Source: PALSA-693 sp963702305 (GTDB taxonomy: Bacteria > Actinomycetota > Acidimicrobiia > Acidimicrobiales > Palsa-688). Taken from it: a stretch of 64,000 nucleotides of DNA. The notes beneath the pieces were generated by a model. That model saw only the letters and a program-made list of their open reading frames with translations, was not told the DNA's origin and did not search any database. Within the stretch, counting starts at the first letter, position 1. Each line of letters begins with the position of its first letter. Location of the stretch: NCBI GenBank assembly GCA_963702305.1, contig CAVPBX010000010.1, positions 40,593 to 104,592 of the forward strand, written 5' to 3'. Both the position numbers and the translations under genes were made by a program. Positions 24,192-34,400 of the stretch are shown one piece after another.

Positions 24192-26907
24192 ATGCCCAAG
24201 CCCCTAGTCATCGTCGAGTCGCCCGCCAAGGCCAAAACCATCTCTTCGTTCCTCGGCGCCGATTACCAGGTCGAGTCGTCGATCGGGCACATCCGCGACC
24301 TGCCCCGCAACGCCGCCGACGTCCCGCCCGCCTACAAGGGCGAAGCGTGGGCCCGCCTCGGCGTCGACGTCGACAACGATTTCAAGCCCCTCTACGTCGT
24401 CTCCCGCGACAAGCGGGACCAGGTCCGCAAGCTCAAGGCCCTGGTCAAAGACGCCAGCGAGCTGTATCTCGCCACCGACGAGGACCGCGAGGGCGAGTCG
24501 ATCGCCTGGCACCTGCTGGAGGTTCTCGCCCCCCGGATCCCGGTGCGGCGCATGGTCTTCCACGAGATCACCCGCCCGGCGATCGAGCGGGCGGTGCGGG
24601 AGTCCCGGGACCTCGACCGCCGCCTCGTCGACGCCCAGGAGACCCGCCGCATCCTCGACCGCCTGTACGGCTACGAGGTCAGCCCGGTCCTGTGGAAGAA
24701 GGTCATGCCGGCCCTGTCCGCGGGCCGGGTGCAGTCGGTCGCCACCCGCCTGGTGGTGGAGCGGGAGCGAGCCCGGATGCGGTTCGTGGCCGCGTCGTTT
24801 TGGGATATCAACGGCCAGTTCTCCGCGGAAAAGAGCAGCCCGTGCCGTTCGGAGCCGCCCTGGTGGCCCTGGACGGGCGGCGGCTGGTCACCGGCCGGGA
24901 CTTCGGCGAGGACGGGCGGGTCACCAGGGACGACGTGGTCCGGCTCGACGAGGAAGGGGCGCGAGGGCTGGCGGACCGGCTGGCGTCGGCCTCGTTCGCG
25001 GTGCGCTCGGTGGAGGAGAAGCCGTGGCGGCGCACCCCGCACGCCCCCTTTATGACCTCGACCTTGCAGCAGGAGGCCGGCCGCAAGCTGCGCTTCTCCG
25101 CGGCGCGCACCATGCGGGTGGCCCAGAACCTGTACGAAGAGGGCTACATCACCTACATGCGGACGGACTCGACGACGCTGTCGGCCGAGGCGCTCAACGC
25201 GGCCCGGTCGACCGCCCGCCAGCTGTACGGCGACGCCTTCGTGCCCGAGCGGCCCCGCCGCTACGACAAGAAGGTCAAGAACGCCCAGGAGGCCCACGAG
25301 GCCATCCGCCCCGCCGGCGACAGCTTCCGCACGCCCGAGCAGACCGGGCTCCACGGCGACCAGCGGCGGCTGTACGAGCTGGTGTGGATGCGCACGGTGG
25401 CGTCGCAGATGGCCGACGCCGTCGGCCAGAGCGTGACGGTGCGGCTGGGCGCGGTGTCGACCAGCGGTGAGGACGCCGAGTTCGCGACCAGCGGGCGGGT
25501 GATCACCTTCCCCGGCTTCCTACGGGCGTACGTGGAGGGCACGGACGATCCCGACGCCGAGCTGGAGGACCGCGAGGTGCGGCTGCCGGCGTTGACCGTC
25601 GGGGATGCCCTGGCGGTGCTGGCGTTGGAGGCCGAGGGCCACTCGACCCAGCCGCCGGCCCGCTACACCGAGGCGTCGCTGGTCAAGGCCCTGGAGGACA
25701 TGGGCGTCGGCCGCCCCTCGACCTACGCCAGCATCCTCGACACCATCGAGCACCGCGGCTACGTCTGGAAGAAAGGCTCGGCCCTGGTGCCGTCCTGGAC
25801 CGCGTTCGCGGTCACGCCTTGCTGGAGCGCTACTTCGGCGATCTGGTGGACTACGGCTTCACCGCCTCCATGGAGGAGGACCTCGACGAGATCGCCCGCG
25901 GCGGCCAGGAAGGCGTGCCCTGGCTCACCCGCTTCTACTTCGGCAACGGTGGGGGCCCGGGCCTCAAGCAGCTGGTCTCGGAACACCTGGGCGAGATCGA
26001 CGCCCGGGAGATCAACTCCATCCCCATCGGCGGGCCGGACTCCGGTGTCGTCGTCCGGGTCGGCCGGTACGGGCCGTACGTGCAGCGGGGCGAGGACGAG
26101 CGGGCGTCCCTACCGGAAGACCTGGCGCCCGACGAGCTGACGATGCAACGGGCGGTGGAGCTGCTCGAGACCGGCTCGACCGAGCGCGAGCTCGGCGCGG
26201 ACCCGACCTCGGGTTTGCCCGTGATCGTGCGGGCCGGCCGGTTCGGGCCGTACGTGCAGGTGGGCTCGGCCGCGGATGGCAAGCCGGCCACCGCCTCCTT
26301 GCTGAGCAGCATGGACCCGGCGACGGTGACGTTGGCGGACGCCCTGCGGGTGCTGTCGTTGCCGCGGGTGGTGGGCGCCGATCCGACGACCGGCGAGGAG
26401 ATCGTGGCCAGCAACGGCCGGTACGGGCCGTACCTCAAGCGGGGCTCGGACTCGCGGTCGCTGGAGTCGGAGGACCAGCTCTTCACCGTCAGCCTCGACG
26501 ACGCCGTGGCCCGCTTCGCCGAGCCCAAGACCCGGCGAGGCGGCCGCGGGGCCGCGGCGGCGCCCTTGCGCGAGCTGGGAGTCGACCCCACGTCGGGCGG
26601 GAACATCGTGCTGCGGGAGGGGCGCTTCGGCCCCTACGTCACGGACGGCACCACCAACGCCTCCCTGCGCAAGGGGGACACCGTCGAGGGGGTGACCCCG
26701 GAGCGGGCCGTGGAGTTGCTGGCGGAACGGCGGGAGGCCGGGCCGCGACCGCCCCGGGCCCGCAAGGCGGCGGGGGCGACCAAGAAGGCGGCGAGCGGGG
26801 CCCGGAAGGCCGCGGGCGCCACCAAGAAGGCGGCCGGCGGGACCCGGAAGGCCGCCGGCGGGACCCGGAAGGCGGCCGGCACGGCCAAGAAGCGGACCCC
26901 GGGCTGA
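24192..26907 (+). CDS. topA: DNA topoisomerase I, two one-base frameshifts
   Basis: Corrected length ~905 residues. The Toprim domain begins LVIVESPAKAKTISSFLG, followed by YLATDEDREGESIAWHLLE. The catalytic tyrosine is in ITYMRTDST (codon 25154-25156). Four C-terminal repeats carry the GRFGPYVQ pattern, then a Lys/Ala-rich tail typical of actinobacterial enzymes. The frame breaks near 24830, where an A-run of four should be five (AEK then EQPVPFGAALVALDG), and near 25817 (TAFAVT then LLERYFGDLVDYGFTA); each needs one added base. As the enzyme is essential for relaxing negative supercoils, sequence error is the likely cause. The stop overlaps the tmk start. Confidence 0.93.
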
Positions 26908-27509
26908 GCACGCCGGGCCGCTTCATCGTCCTGGAGGGGGGCGAAGCCACCGGCAAGTCCACGCAGGCCGCCCTCCTGGCCGCGGCCCTCGACGCGGTGC
27001 TGACCCGCGAGCCCGGCGGCTCCACCACCGGAGAGCACATCCGGGCCCTCCTACTCGATCCCTCACTACCCCCTCTTGACGCCCGGGCCGAGGTGCTGCT
27101 CCTGCTGGCGGCCCGGGCCCAGCACGTGGCCGAGGTCATCAACCCGGCCTTGGCCGGCGGGCGCCACGTGGTCTGTGACCGGTTCAGCGGCTCCACCATC
27201 GCCTACCAGGGCTACGGCCGCGGCCTCGACCCTCTGGAGCTGGCGAACCTGTCGACCTGGGCGTCCGCCGGCCGGGAGCCGGACCGGGTCATCCTTTTGC
27301 GGACCAGCGCGGCGGTGGCCGCCGACCGCCTGGCGCGCCGGGCCGGCGGCCCCGACCGGATGGAAGGCGAGGGGGCCGCCTTTTTCACCCAGGTGGACGA
27401 GGGCTACGCGGCCCTGGCGGCCGCCGACCCGCGTCGGTGGCGCGTCGTGGATGGCGCTGGGACTGTCGACGAGGTGGCGGCCCGGGTGGCGGCGGCGGCT
27501 CGGCCGTAG
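26904..27509 (+). CDS. tmk: Thymidylate kinase, probable CTG start
   Basis: 201 residues. The P-loop is GGEATGKST (residues 12-20), the substrate motif TREPGGSTTGEHIR and the DRFSGSTIAYQGYG motif are present, and the lid RAGGPDRMEGEG has the arginines of the bacterial type. It phosphorylates dTMP to dTDP. No ATG, GTG or TTG lies where the protein must begin. CTG at 26904 overlaps the topA TGA as CTGA, exactly the geometry of the coupled starts elsewhere in this window. Coupling with topA is usual in actinobacteria. Confidence 0.93.
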   Translation: MSTPGRFIVLEGGEATGKSTQAALLAAALDAVLTREPGGSTTGEHIRALLLDPSLPPLDARAEVLLLLAARAQHVAEVINPALAGGRHVVCDRFSGSTIAYQGYGRGLDPLELANLSTWASAGREPDRVILLRTSAAVAADRLARRAGGPDRMEGEGAAFFTQVDEGYAALAAADPRRWRVVDGAGTVDEVAARVAAAARP

Positions 27510-27526
27510 GCGTTGGTCGGCCCGTT

Positions 27527-27578
27527 CCGCCGGCCTGGCGGCCGGCGGCTACCGCCCCGCCGGCCTGGCGGCCGGCGG
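27527..27578 (+). repeat. Two tandem identical GC-rich hairpins after tmk
   Basis: The same 22-base unit occurs at 27527-27548 and 27557-27578. Each has arms CCGCCGGCC and GGCCGGCGG around a TGGC loop. They could act as a transcription terminator without a U-tract or as a REP-like element. They follow the tmk stop by 17 bases. Confidence 0.6.
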
Positions 27579-27628
27579 GTTGGTGTCGAAACAGGCCGGG
27601 GCCGGCGGGGTGGCTGGGGGCCAGGGCA

Positions 27629-27715
27629 AATCTCGGCGTAGTTCGTCAATCTCGGCGTGAATGGCGATTTGCAGCATCTGATTTCACGCCGAGATGGTCG
27701 GATTACACCGAGATT
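27629..27715. promoter_or_regulatory. Extended fourfold palindrome upstream of the AbiEi-like gene
   Basis: Four copies of one motif are arranged symmetrically about 27672: AATCTCGGCGTA (27629-27640) and AATCTCGGCGTGAA (27648-27661) on the plus strand, mirrored by TTCACGCCGAGAT (27683-27695) and TACACCGAGATT (27704-27715). The gene downstream starts at 27741 with TAATAT at 27725. AbiEi proteins of type IV toxin-antitoxin systems bind inverted repeats to repress themselves, so this is a likely operator. Confidence 0.6.
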
Positions 27716-27740
27716 GGCACACCTAATATCATGACGTTAC

Positions 27741-28681
27741 ATGAAACCGTCGCAGGCCCGAGAGTTGCAGACCCGGTTCCGCCAGCACCACAGCCTGGTG
27801 ACCCGGGCCGAGTTGCGGCTGTTGGGCGTGACCTACGGCCAGGAGCGCAGCCGGGTCCAGGCCGGCGAGTGGGAGGTGGCGGCGCCGGGGGTCTTGCGAC
27901 TGGCCGGGTCGGTGCGGACGCCCGAGCAGGCGCTGCTGGCCGCGTGCCTGGGGGCGGGTTCGTCGGGCGTGGCGTCGCACCAGTCGGCGGCGTGGATGTG
28001 GGATCTGTTGGAGCGGGCGCCCGACCGGCACGCGGTGACGGTGGCCCGAGGCGTGTCGGGCGCGTGGCCGGCGTCGACATCCACCGACCGGTCGACTATC
28101 CCTCCCATGTGGTTACGGTGCGGGCGGTTCCCTGCACGAACCCGTTGCGCAGCCTGGTCGATCTGGCCGCGGTGAGCGACGAACGGACGGTCGACGACGC
28201 CATCGACCGGGCGGTGGCCAGAAAGCTGGTGACGTTCGAGGCCGTGGCCGCCGAGGTGGCGCGGCTCAGCCGGCACGGCCGAGGCGGGGTCGGGCGTACG
28301 CGGGCCGCCCTCCGGCGCCGAGGGCTCACTGGCGTCCCGTACCCGTCGGTGCTGGAGAGTCGGACGTTGCGGCTGCTCCGAAGGCACCGGATCGTGCCGC
28401 TGGCGTGCGAGGTGCGCGTGGGCCCCGAGGGCCGCTACCGGATCGACATCCTGCTGGCTCCCAAGGTGGCGATGGAGGTCGACGGGTTCACGCACCACTC
28501 CGATCCCGAGCAGGTGGCGGAGGACAAACGTCGCCGAACCCGGATCCGTCTCGACGGCATGGTCCTGCTCGAGTACACGTGGCAAGACATCATGCGCGAC
28601 CCGCGCCGGGTGATTCGGGAGGTGCAGGAGGCCCTGTCGACGGCTCGGTCACGGTCGAGCGCTGACAAGGTGACCTTGTGA
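27741..28681 (+). CDS. AbiEi-like regulator with DUF559 endonuclease-like domain, one frameshift
   Basis: Corrected length ~313 residues. The N-terminal ~70 residues are a winged helix like AbiEi antitoxins (HHSLVTRAELRLLGVTYGQE, PGVLRLAG), then a middle helical part. The C-terminal DUF559 part has PSVLESRTLRLLRRHRIVPL, YRIDILLAPKVAMEVDGFTH, and LEYTWQDIMRDPRRV, resembling very-short-patch-repair-type nucleases with Asp and Glu in RIDILL/MEVDG. One base is missing near 28055-28060 (RGVSG then RVAGVDIHRPVDY). Such solitary proteins are abundant in actinobacteria and unproven in function. Confidence 0.75.
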
Positions 28682-28696
28682 TCTCGCTTTGTCAGC
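28661..28696. promoter_or_regulatory. Inverted repeat before the AbrB-like antitoxin gene
   Basis: GCTGACAA (28661-28668) and TTGTCAGC (28689-28696) are perfect arms; between them AAGGT-G-ACCTT (28667-28677) is a second small palindrome. The site overlaps the end of the preceding gene and lies 15 bases before the antitoxin start, as expected for an autorepression operator. Confidence 0.5.
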
Positions 28697-28710
28697 GGTA
28701 CCCTACGGAG

Positions 28711-28953
28711 GTGACGATTGCAGAGTTTCGAGTCTCCGACCGCGGCCAGATGGCCCTTCCGGCTGAGGCCAGGCGCCGCTGGAACCTGACCGATGGAGGG
28801 TCGGTCGAAATCGCGGATCTCGGCGACGCGTTGCTAATCGTTCCTGCCGGCCGAGGCGGGCTGCGCTCGATGCTCCGCGAGGCCATTCAAGAGGCGGGCG
28901 GCTACGCCAAGCTGGCCCGCCAGGTGGCTGCGGCCGACCCCGATCTCCGGTAG
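28711..28953 (+). CDS. AbrB/MazE-type (SpoVT-AbrB) antitoxin
   Basis: About 80 residues. The swapped-hairpin motif is clear: FRVSDRGQMALPAEARRRWN then GGSVEIADLGDALLIVPAG. The acidic/helical tail (QEAGGYAKLARQVAAADPDL) would bind the toxin. The GTG at 28711 directly follows CGGAG, so its ribosome site is cramped; an ATT two codons later is better spaced but rare. An open frame reaches 28678 but includes operator sequence. Confidence 0.75.
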   Translation: MTIAEFRVSDRGQMALPAEARRRWNLTDGGSVEIADLGDALLIVPAGRGGLRSMLREAIQEAGGYAKLARQVAAADPDLR

Positions 28954-28961
28954 CCACGCTG

Positions 28962-29399
28962 GTGGACGTGGTCGTCGACGACCATCTGCTGCTGCGGATT
29001 CTGCTCGACCAAGAACCGGCCGAGTTGCGGGCCCCAGGAGCGCGGATCTTCACCACTGGGCTGTGGTACCACCGGCTATGTCGGGCTGTGAGCAGCCAAG
29101 AAGTGTCGGGCGCCCTCTCCCGACGCTTGAGCCGAGCCGATCCGATGGTCGGGGCGGCGGCGGCGCGGGCCATCACCGCGCTTCCGGAAGCCGTCGGGTT
29201 GCTGTCCTTACACGAATTGGCCTGGCCGATGGCGCAACTGCTCGAGGCCGGGGTGCGACTGAACCTCATGTCGCTCGAGGCTCTGGCGGCGGCCGAACGC
29301 CAGCGGGCTGAACTTTGCCTTGCCCCCGCGGATGAGAATCGTCAGCTGCTCGACGCCGCGGCTGCCCGTGGCACGGCCACCCGGCTGGTCGACAGCTAA
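28962..29399 (+). CDS. PIN-like toxin partner of the AbrB-type antitoxin
   Basis: 145 residues. It begins VVVDDHLLLRILLDQEPAEL, with the N-terminal double Asp of a PIN-like fold, then TTGLWYHRLCRAV, SLHELAWPMAQLLEAGVRLN, LMSLEALAAAERQRAEL and APADENRQLLDAA. This matches a group of short actinobacterial proteins that follow AbrB-type antitoxins and lack one of the standard PIN acidic residues. RNase activity is therefore a guess. The GTG start is 8 bases after the antitoxin stop. Confidence 0.6.
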   Translation: MDVVVDDHLLLRILLDQEPAELRAPGARIFTTGLWYHRLCRAVSSQEVSGALSRRLSRADPMVGAAAARAITALPEAVGLLSLHELAWPMAQLLEAGVRLNLMSLEALAAAERQRAELCLAPADENRQLLDAAAARGTATRLVDS

Positions 29400-29401
29400 T
29401 T

Positions 29402-29515
29402 GAGCGGGACCAGCCATCCGGTCTCCTTCGACCGGGCTGGTACGAAGGAGACGGACGTCTGGAGGAAGGTCGTCGTCGAAGCCGTCGATCCCGGACTGGT
29501 GCTGGTCGAGCGTCT
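29402..29515 (-). pseudogene. Duplicated fragment of the adjacent secreted-protein gene
   Basis: On the minus strand this reads TTTFLQTSVSFVPARSKETG before a stop. It is nearly the same as TTTFLPTSVAFVQAQSKETG at the linker/repeat-domain junction of the gene at 29636-31396. The DNA also aligns (29420-29514 with about 30204-30290). It is a truncated tandem copy lying downstream of its parent. Confidence 0.65.
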
Positions 29516-29635
29516 ACTGGGTGACGCTCTTCGCGGGCGCGGCAGTCCGGCGAACTCGATTATGACCAGAAGGCCAGTTTTTGGATGACGCAGGCGAGGC
29601 GGTGCGCCCACCGCCGGTGCCTCGGAGAAGGCGGG

Positions 29636-31396
29636 TCAGGCGCTGGGCTTGAACGCCGCCACGACCGCGAACCAGTTGGTCGAGTTGGCCAGACTCATCA
29701 GGCCGGTCTGCGTCCCGGCCGCGGTCGACAGCAGGTCCTCGCTCCCGACGGCGCCCGATTGGGTGCGCACGGTAAACGGCACCCCGTCGCTGGCCCCGGC
29801 GGTCATCGCTCCGGGCGTCCCGCCGGTCTGCACCGCGCCGAACAGGACATCGCCCGCCCCCACCGGGATGGTCGATGCCGTCGACGGGGCGTTCCCGCTG
29901 CCCGCCCCCTCGGCCGCCGCGTCGAGCGACCCGATGCCGGTGTACTCGTTGACCGTGGCCTGCAGATAGGTGGGTTGGGCGGCCGAGACCGTGACCGTGG
30001 TGGCGCCCGGCTTGGCGTGCAGGACGTAGTACAGGGCCACGTCGCCGACCGTGCCGCTGAAGGGCTGGGCGATCGAACGGGTCCAGGCGCCGTTGAGCTT
30101 GTCGGCGACCTGCACCGGCCCGCTGGAGTTGTACTGCAGGAAGTACCCCACCAGGGTGGCGCCCGCGGGGACGCTGCTGAACGAGAGTTGGATGGACGGG
30201 GACAGCGACCCCGTCTCCTTGGACTGGGCTTGCACGAAGGCGACGGACGTCGGCAGGAAGGTCGTCGTCGAGGTGGTGGCGCCCGGTGTGGTGGTGGTCG
30301 ACGTCGTGGTGGCGCCTGGTCCTGTCGTGGTCGTGGCGGCGGTGGTGGACGTGGTCGACGGGACGGTGGTGGACTGCAGCGTTGTCGTCGTCGTCGGCGG
30401 GGTGGTGGCGCCGGAGTTGTGTGCGGCGAAGACGGTCTGGAGCGCGGTCGAGGTCGCGAGCGACTGATCGCCGTTCTGGGAGCCCCAGCTGTAGGCGTAG
30501 TCGAATGCGGGGGTGGGGACCACCGAGGCCCAGGTGGAGAAGATCTGCTGCTCCTGGGCTCCGGTCGGCAGCTGGTAGTGCCCACCGCCGTCATCCGCCC
30601 AGCTGCCGCCGCCGAAGGCCTCGTACACGGGGACGATGTCCTGTCGGGGTATCCCCGAGCTCTCCGCGGCTGCCACGCCCTTGGTGATGTAGGAGTAGTC
30701 GCACCCCTTGAGTTCGGTGCGGCACGGGTATGGGTCAACGCCGTAGAGGTCGACGTCCGAGTTCGCCGGCGTGTAGCCACCGAGGTACGTCGGCGATTTG
30801 GCCGCGCTCATGTTCTGCACCACGATGAAGGTCTTCGCCCCCGGGTCATTGGCATGAATCCAATCGGACTCCGCTTTCAGATTCGCCGCTGGGCAGCTGC
30901 GGGGGTCCGGTTCATCCATCAGGTAGAAGCCGAACAGCTTGGCGTTCCCGACAAACGACCGGATTGTCGTCCGGAAGCTCGAGGTCGCCCCGCCGCAGGT
31001 ACCGAGATAGGCCAGGCCGGTCACCCCGGTCGGGAGGGCGGACGCGCCTCGGCTAGAGCTGACGTCGGCGAGATTGAAGCCCGCCGAGCCGGGCAGATAG
31101 GTCCCCTGGGCGTTGACGTTGCCGTTGGCGGCGTAGTGGAGCGAGGTCGCCGGGGCGCTGGCGTTGACCGCGCCGCCCGTGCCGGGGAAATTGGTGCCCG
31201 ACACCGCCAGTCCCACACCGAGGCCGACGGTTGCGATGGCGCCCAGCCCCCGCCGCCGGAGCTGCCGGTTGCGCCGCCGGGAGTGCTGGTAGGGGCCGGC
31301 GCCCGGGGTTCGAGATCCGCGCCCAGCGATGATCGTGAGGATGCGGCGCACCCGCTGCGGCCCCCGTCGTTTGTGGGCGCGAGAGTGTCGCTTCAT
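29636..31396 (-). CDS. Secreted glycosidase-like protein with Thr-rich linker and shared repeat domain
   Basis: 586 residues. A basic head and hydrophobic stretch (LGAIATVGLGVGLAVSG, ~51-67) direct export. Residues ~85-335 look like a TIM-barrel hydrolase: KLFGFYLMDEPDPRSC, SDWIHANDPGAKTFIVVQNM, YGVDPYPC, IVPVYEAFGGGSW, FDYAYSWGSQNGD, with Glu in MDEPD and YEAFG as possible acid/base pair. A Thr/Ser linker follows, then one copy of the ~190-residue domain repeated three times in the upstream gene. It is probably a polysaccharide-acting or matrix enzyme. It is the last gene of the leftward operon. Confidence 0.7.
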   Translation of the reverse strand: MKRHSRAHKRRGPQRVRRILTIIAGRGSRTPGAGPYQHSRRRNRQLRRRGLGAIATVGLGVGLAVSGTNFPGTGGAVNASAPATSLHYAANGNVNAQGTYLPGSAGFNLADVSSSRGASALPTGVTGLAYLGTCGGATSSFRTTIRSFVGNAKLFGFYLMDEPDPRSCPAANLKAESDWIHANDPGAKTFIVVQNMSAAKSPTYLGGYTPANSDVDLYGVDPYPCRTELKGCDYSYITKGVAAAESSGIPRQDIVPVYEAFGGGSWADDGGGHYQLPTGAQEQQIFSTWASVVPTPAFDYAYSWGSQNGDQSLATSTALQTVFAAHNSGATTPPTTTTTLQSTTVPSTTSTTAATTTTGPGATTTSTTTTPGATTSTTTFLPTSVAFVQAQSKETGSLSPSIQLSFSSVPAGATLVGYFLQYNSSGPVQVADKLNGAWTRSIAQPFSGTVGDVALYYVLHAKPGATTVTVSAAQPTYLQATVNEYTGIGSLDAAAEGAGSGNAPSTASTIPVGAGDVLFGAVQTGGTPGAMTAGASDGVPFTVRTQSGAVGSEDLLSTAAGTQTGLMSLANSTNWFAVVAAFKPSA

Positions 31397-31454
31397 GGCT
31401 TCCTTCTTGTCGTCTTCTCGTCAGGCCGGTCGGAGCGATGACATGCTTCGTTGA

Positions 31455-34400
31455 CTATCTGACGGTCAGCCAGAACGTCTGTCTTGCGGTTGATCCCACC
31501 CCGTTGGTGGCGCTGAAGGTGAGGAAGTACCACCCGGAGGTGAAAGTCGCGGCGGTGCCGGAGATGGTGGCCGTGCCGTTGGCGTTGGCGGTGAACTTGA
31601 GGCCCCTGGGCAGCGTCCCCGATTCGGTGACGTTGGCAGCCGGGTAGCCCGTGGTCGTCACGGTGAAGCTGAAGGCCTTGCCGACCGTCGCCGTGGCCGA
31701 GCCCCCAGAAGTGATGGCCGGAGGCTGGTCGACGATCAGGACGAAGCTCTGGGCGGTCGATCCGCCGGCGTTGGTGGCCTTCAAGGTCAGGGGGTAGGTT
31801 CCGCCCTTCCCGGCCGCGGGCGTGCCCGAGATGGTGGCGGTGCCGTTGGTGTTGGCGGTGAAGTGGAGGCCGGTGGGCAGGGCCCCCGTCTCGGTCAGCG
31901 TGGGCGTCGGGTACCCGGTGGTCGTGACCGTGTAGGTCATGGCTTTGCTGACAGTTGCGGTGGTGGTGGCCGCCGAGGTGAAGGCCGGTACGAGGGTGAC
32001 GAGCTGCGACACCGACCCCGATGACCCGGTGAAGTTGGGGTCGGCACTGTAGGCGGCGGCGACCGGGTACGTGCCGACCGACGGGAAGCTCACCGAGCAG
32101 CTGGCCGTCCCACTCGTCAAGGGCAGGCTGGTGCACCCGGCCACGGCCGCCCCGTTGTCCGTGAAGCTCACCGTGCCGGTCAAGGCGCCGGCGCCGGTGG
32201 TCTGGTTGACGGTCGCGGTGTAGGTGACGGCGGTGCCGGCGGGTGTGGCCGGCGCCGGGTTCGGCGACATCGTCACGCTCGTGGTGCCGGGGGTCACCGT
32301 CACGGTCTGCGTCGGACTAGTGGCCGCGCCCAGCGCGTTGGTGGCCGTCACCGCGTAGGCGAACGAGGTGATCCCGAGCGGGACCGTCCCGGTCACCGCG
32401 CCGGAGGTGGGGGCGATGGACAGCCAGGCGGGGGCGCCGGCGGCCAAGGCGTAGGCGGCGGCGGGGGAGGCCCCGACGGCCGCGGCGGATGCCGCGTAGG
32501 CCGAGCCGACGGCCACCGACGGCGGCCCGGTCACGGTGACCGAGGTCGGTGCCGACTGGACCGGCGGGGTGAAGGCCGCCACCACCGTGTAGGAGGTCGA
32601 CACCGCACCGAGCGTCTCGGTGGCGGTTTGCGGGCCGGCCGCGGTGGCCAGGATGTCCTCGAGGCTGGCGGAGGCGCTGCCGTTCTGCACATCCATCACG
32701 TAGGGGACGCCCTGGCTGGTGCCGGACTGGATGCTTCCCGGTTGACCGGCGGTGATGGTGGCCCCGATGACCAGATCCCCGCTCGGCACGCTGGCCGTCG
32801 GTCCCATGCTGATGGCGGCGGCGTTGCCGTAGCCGACCACGGCCGACACCAGCGGATTGACGGTGCTGACCCCCCGGAAGTCGGCGATGGACTCCTGCAG
32901 GTAGGCGGGGGCGCTGGCGCTGACAGTGATCGTCAACCCCTGGGGCGCGGCTTTGGCATTGGTGACCGACTCCAGGGCGATGTCACCAGTGCCGCTGGTA
33001 AACGTCTCCGCCGGTCCCCGAGTCCATGCGCCATTGACGTTGTCGGAGACCTGGACCTGGCCGGGCGCGTTGTACTGCCCGAACCAGCCGACCAGCAAGT
33101 CGCCGGCCGCCACCGGCTGCGACAGGGTGAGGGTCAGCGATGACAGGCGGCTACCTGGCGACGCCGCGGTCCCCTGGACGAACGAGGGTGACGCCGTCGG
33201 CGTCGTCACCACGACCGAGTTGGTGGGGGTCGACACCAGGCCGGCGCCGTCGAAGGCGGTCACGCTGTAGGTGTAGGTCGTGCCTCCCGTCACCGTGGTG
33301 TCCAGGTAGGTCGTCTGGTTGGATGCGGTGTTACCGATCACCTGGCCGTTGCGGGTCACGGCGTAGCCGGTGAGGTCGCCGGTGCCGGGTGACCAGTTGA
33401 GCGCGACCCGGCTGGCGGCGGCGCTGAGCGAGGCCAGGCCACTGGGCGGCCCGGGTGGGGCCGTGTCATTGGGATAGACCAGGAAGGTGGCGTCGACGGC
33501 GTACCAGTCGCTCGACGTGGCCAGGGTGGCCGTGCCGGTCTGGGCGCCGGCGGTCGCCGAGAGGATGTCCTGTTCGTAGGACGACCCGCTGGCGTTGACG
33601 GCGCGCGTCGTATAGGCGGCGCCCTGGCTCTGGCCGGGCGTGACCGAGCCGGGGGCCGACCCGGTCAGGATCGCCGAGTACACCAGGTCGCCGGCGGGCA
33701 CGGCCGCCGTGCTCCCGGTGTTGACGGCGACGCCGACTCCGCGGCCCGAGGCGATCTGATCCAAGGGGCCGGCGACGGCCAGGCCGGAGTACTCCGCGGC
33801 GGTGCCCTGCAGGAAGGCCGGGGTCGGGGCCGACACGGTGATGGTCAGCCCGGCGGCCGAGACCTTCGAGTTGGGCAAGTAGTACATGGCGATGTCGCCG
33901 GTGTCGCTCTGGAACGTCAGCGAATCGGGCGCCCGGGTCCAGGCGCCATTGACGTTGTCCGACACGGTCACCTGACCGGGCACGTTGAACTGGGCGAACC
34001 ACCCGACGAGCAGGTCCCCGGCATGGACGTTTCGCGACAGGGTCAGGGTGGCCGTCGTCGACAGCGTTCCGGACGAGAAGGCCGCGCCCTGCTGGAAGGC
34101 GGCGGTGCCGGTCCCGCCGCCCGACGAACCCGACACCGGGGTAAACGTCGCCACCACCGCGTACCAGTCGGTCGCCGTGGCCAGGGTGGCCGTCCCTTGC
34201 TGGGCGCCCGCGGCGGCGGAGGTGATGTCCTGTTCGTACACCGCGCCGCCGCTGTTGGAGGCGCGCGTCGTGTAGGCGACACCTTGGCTAGTGCCCGGCG
34301 TCACGCTGGTCGGGGATCCGCCGGTGGTGAGGGCCGAGTACACCAGGTCCCCCGCGGCCACCGCGGTGGTCAGGCCGGTGTTGACCGCGGTACCGGATCC

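Noticed and set aside
25605..27509. A 634-residue frame across the end of topA and tmk
   Set aside because: Only the last ~201 residues are real (tmk); the first part is the wrong phase of topA.
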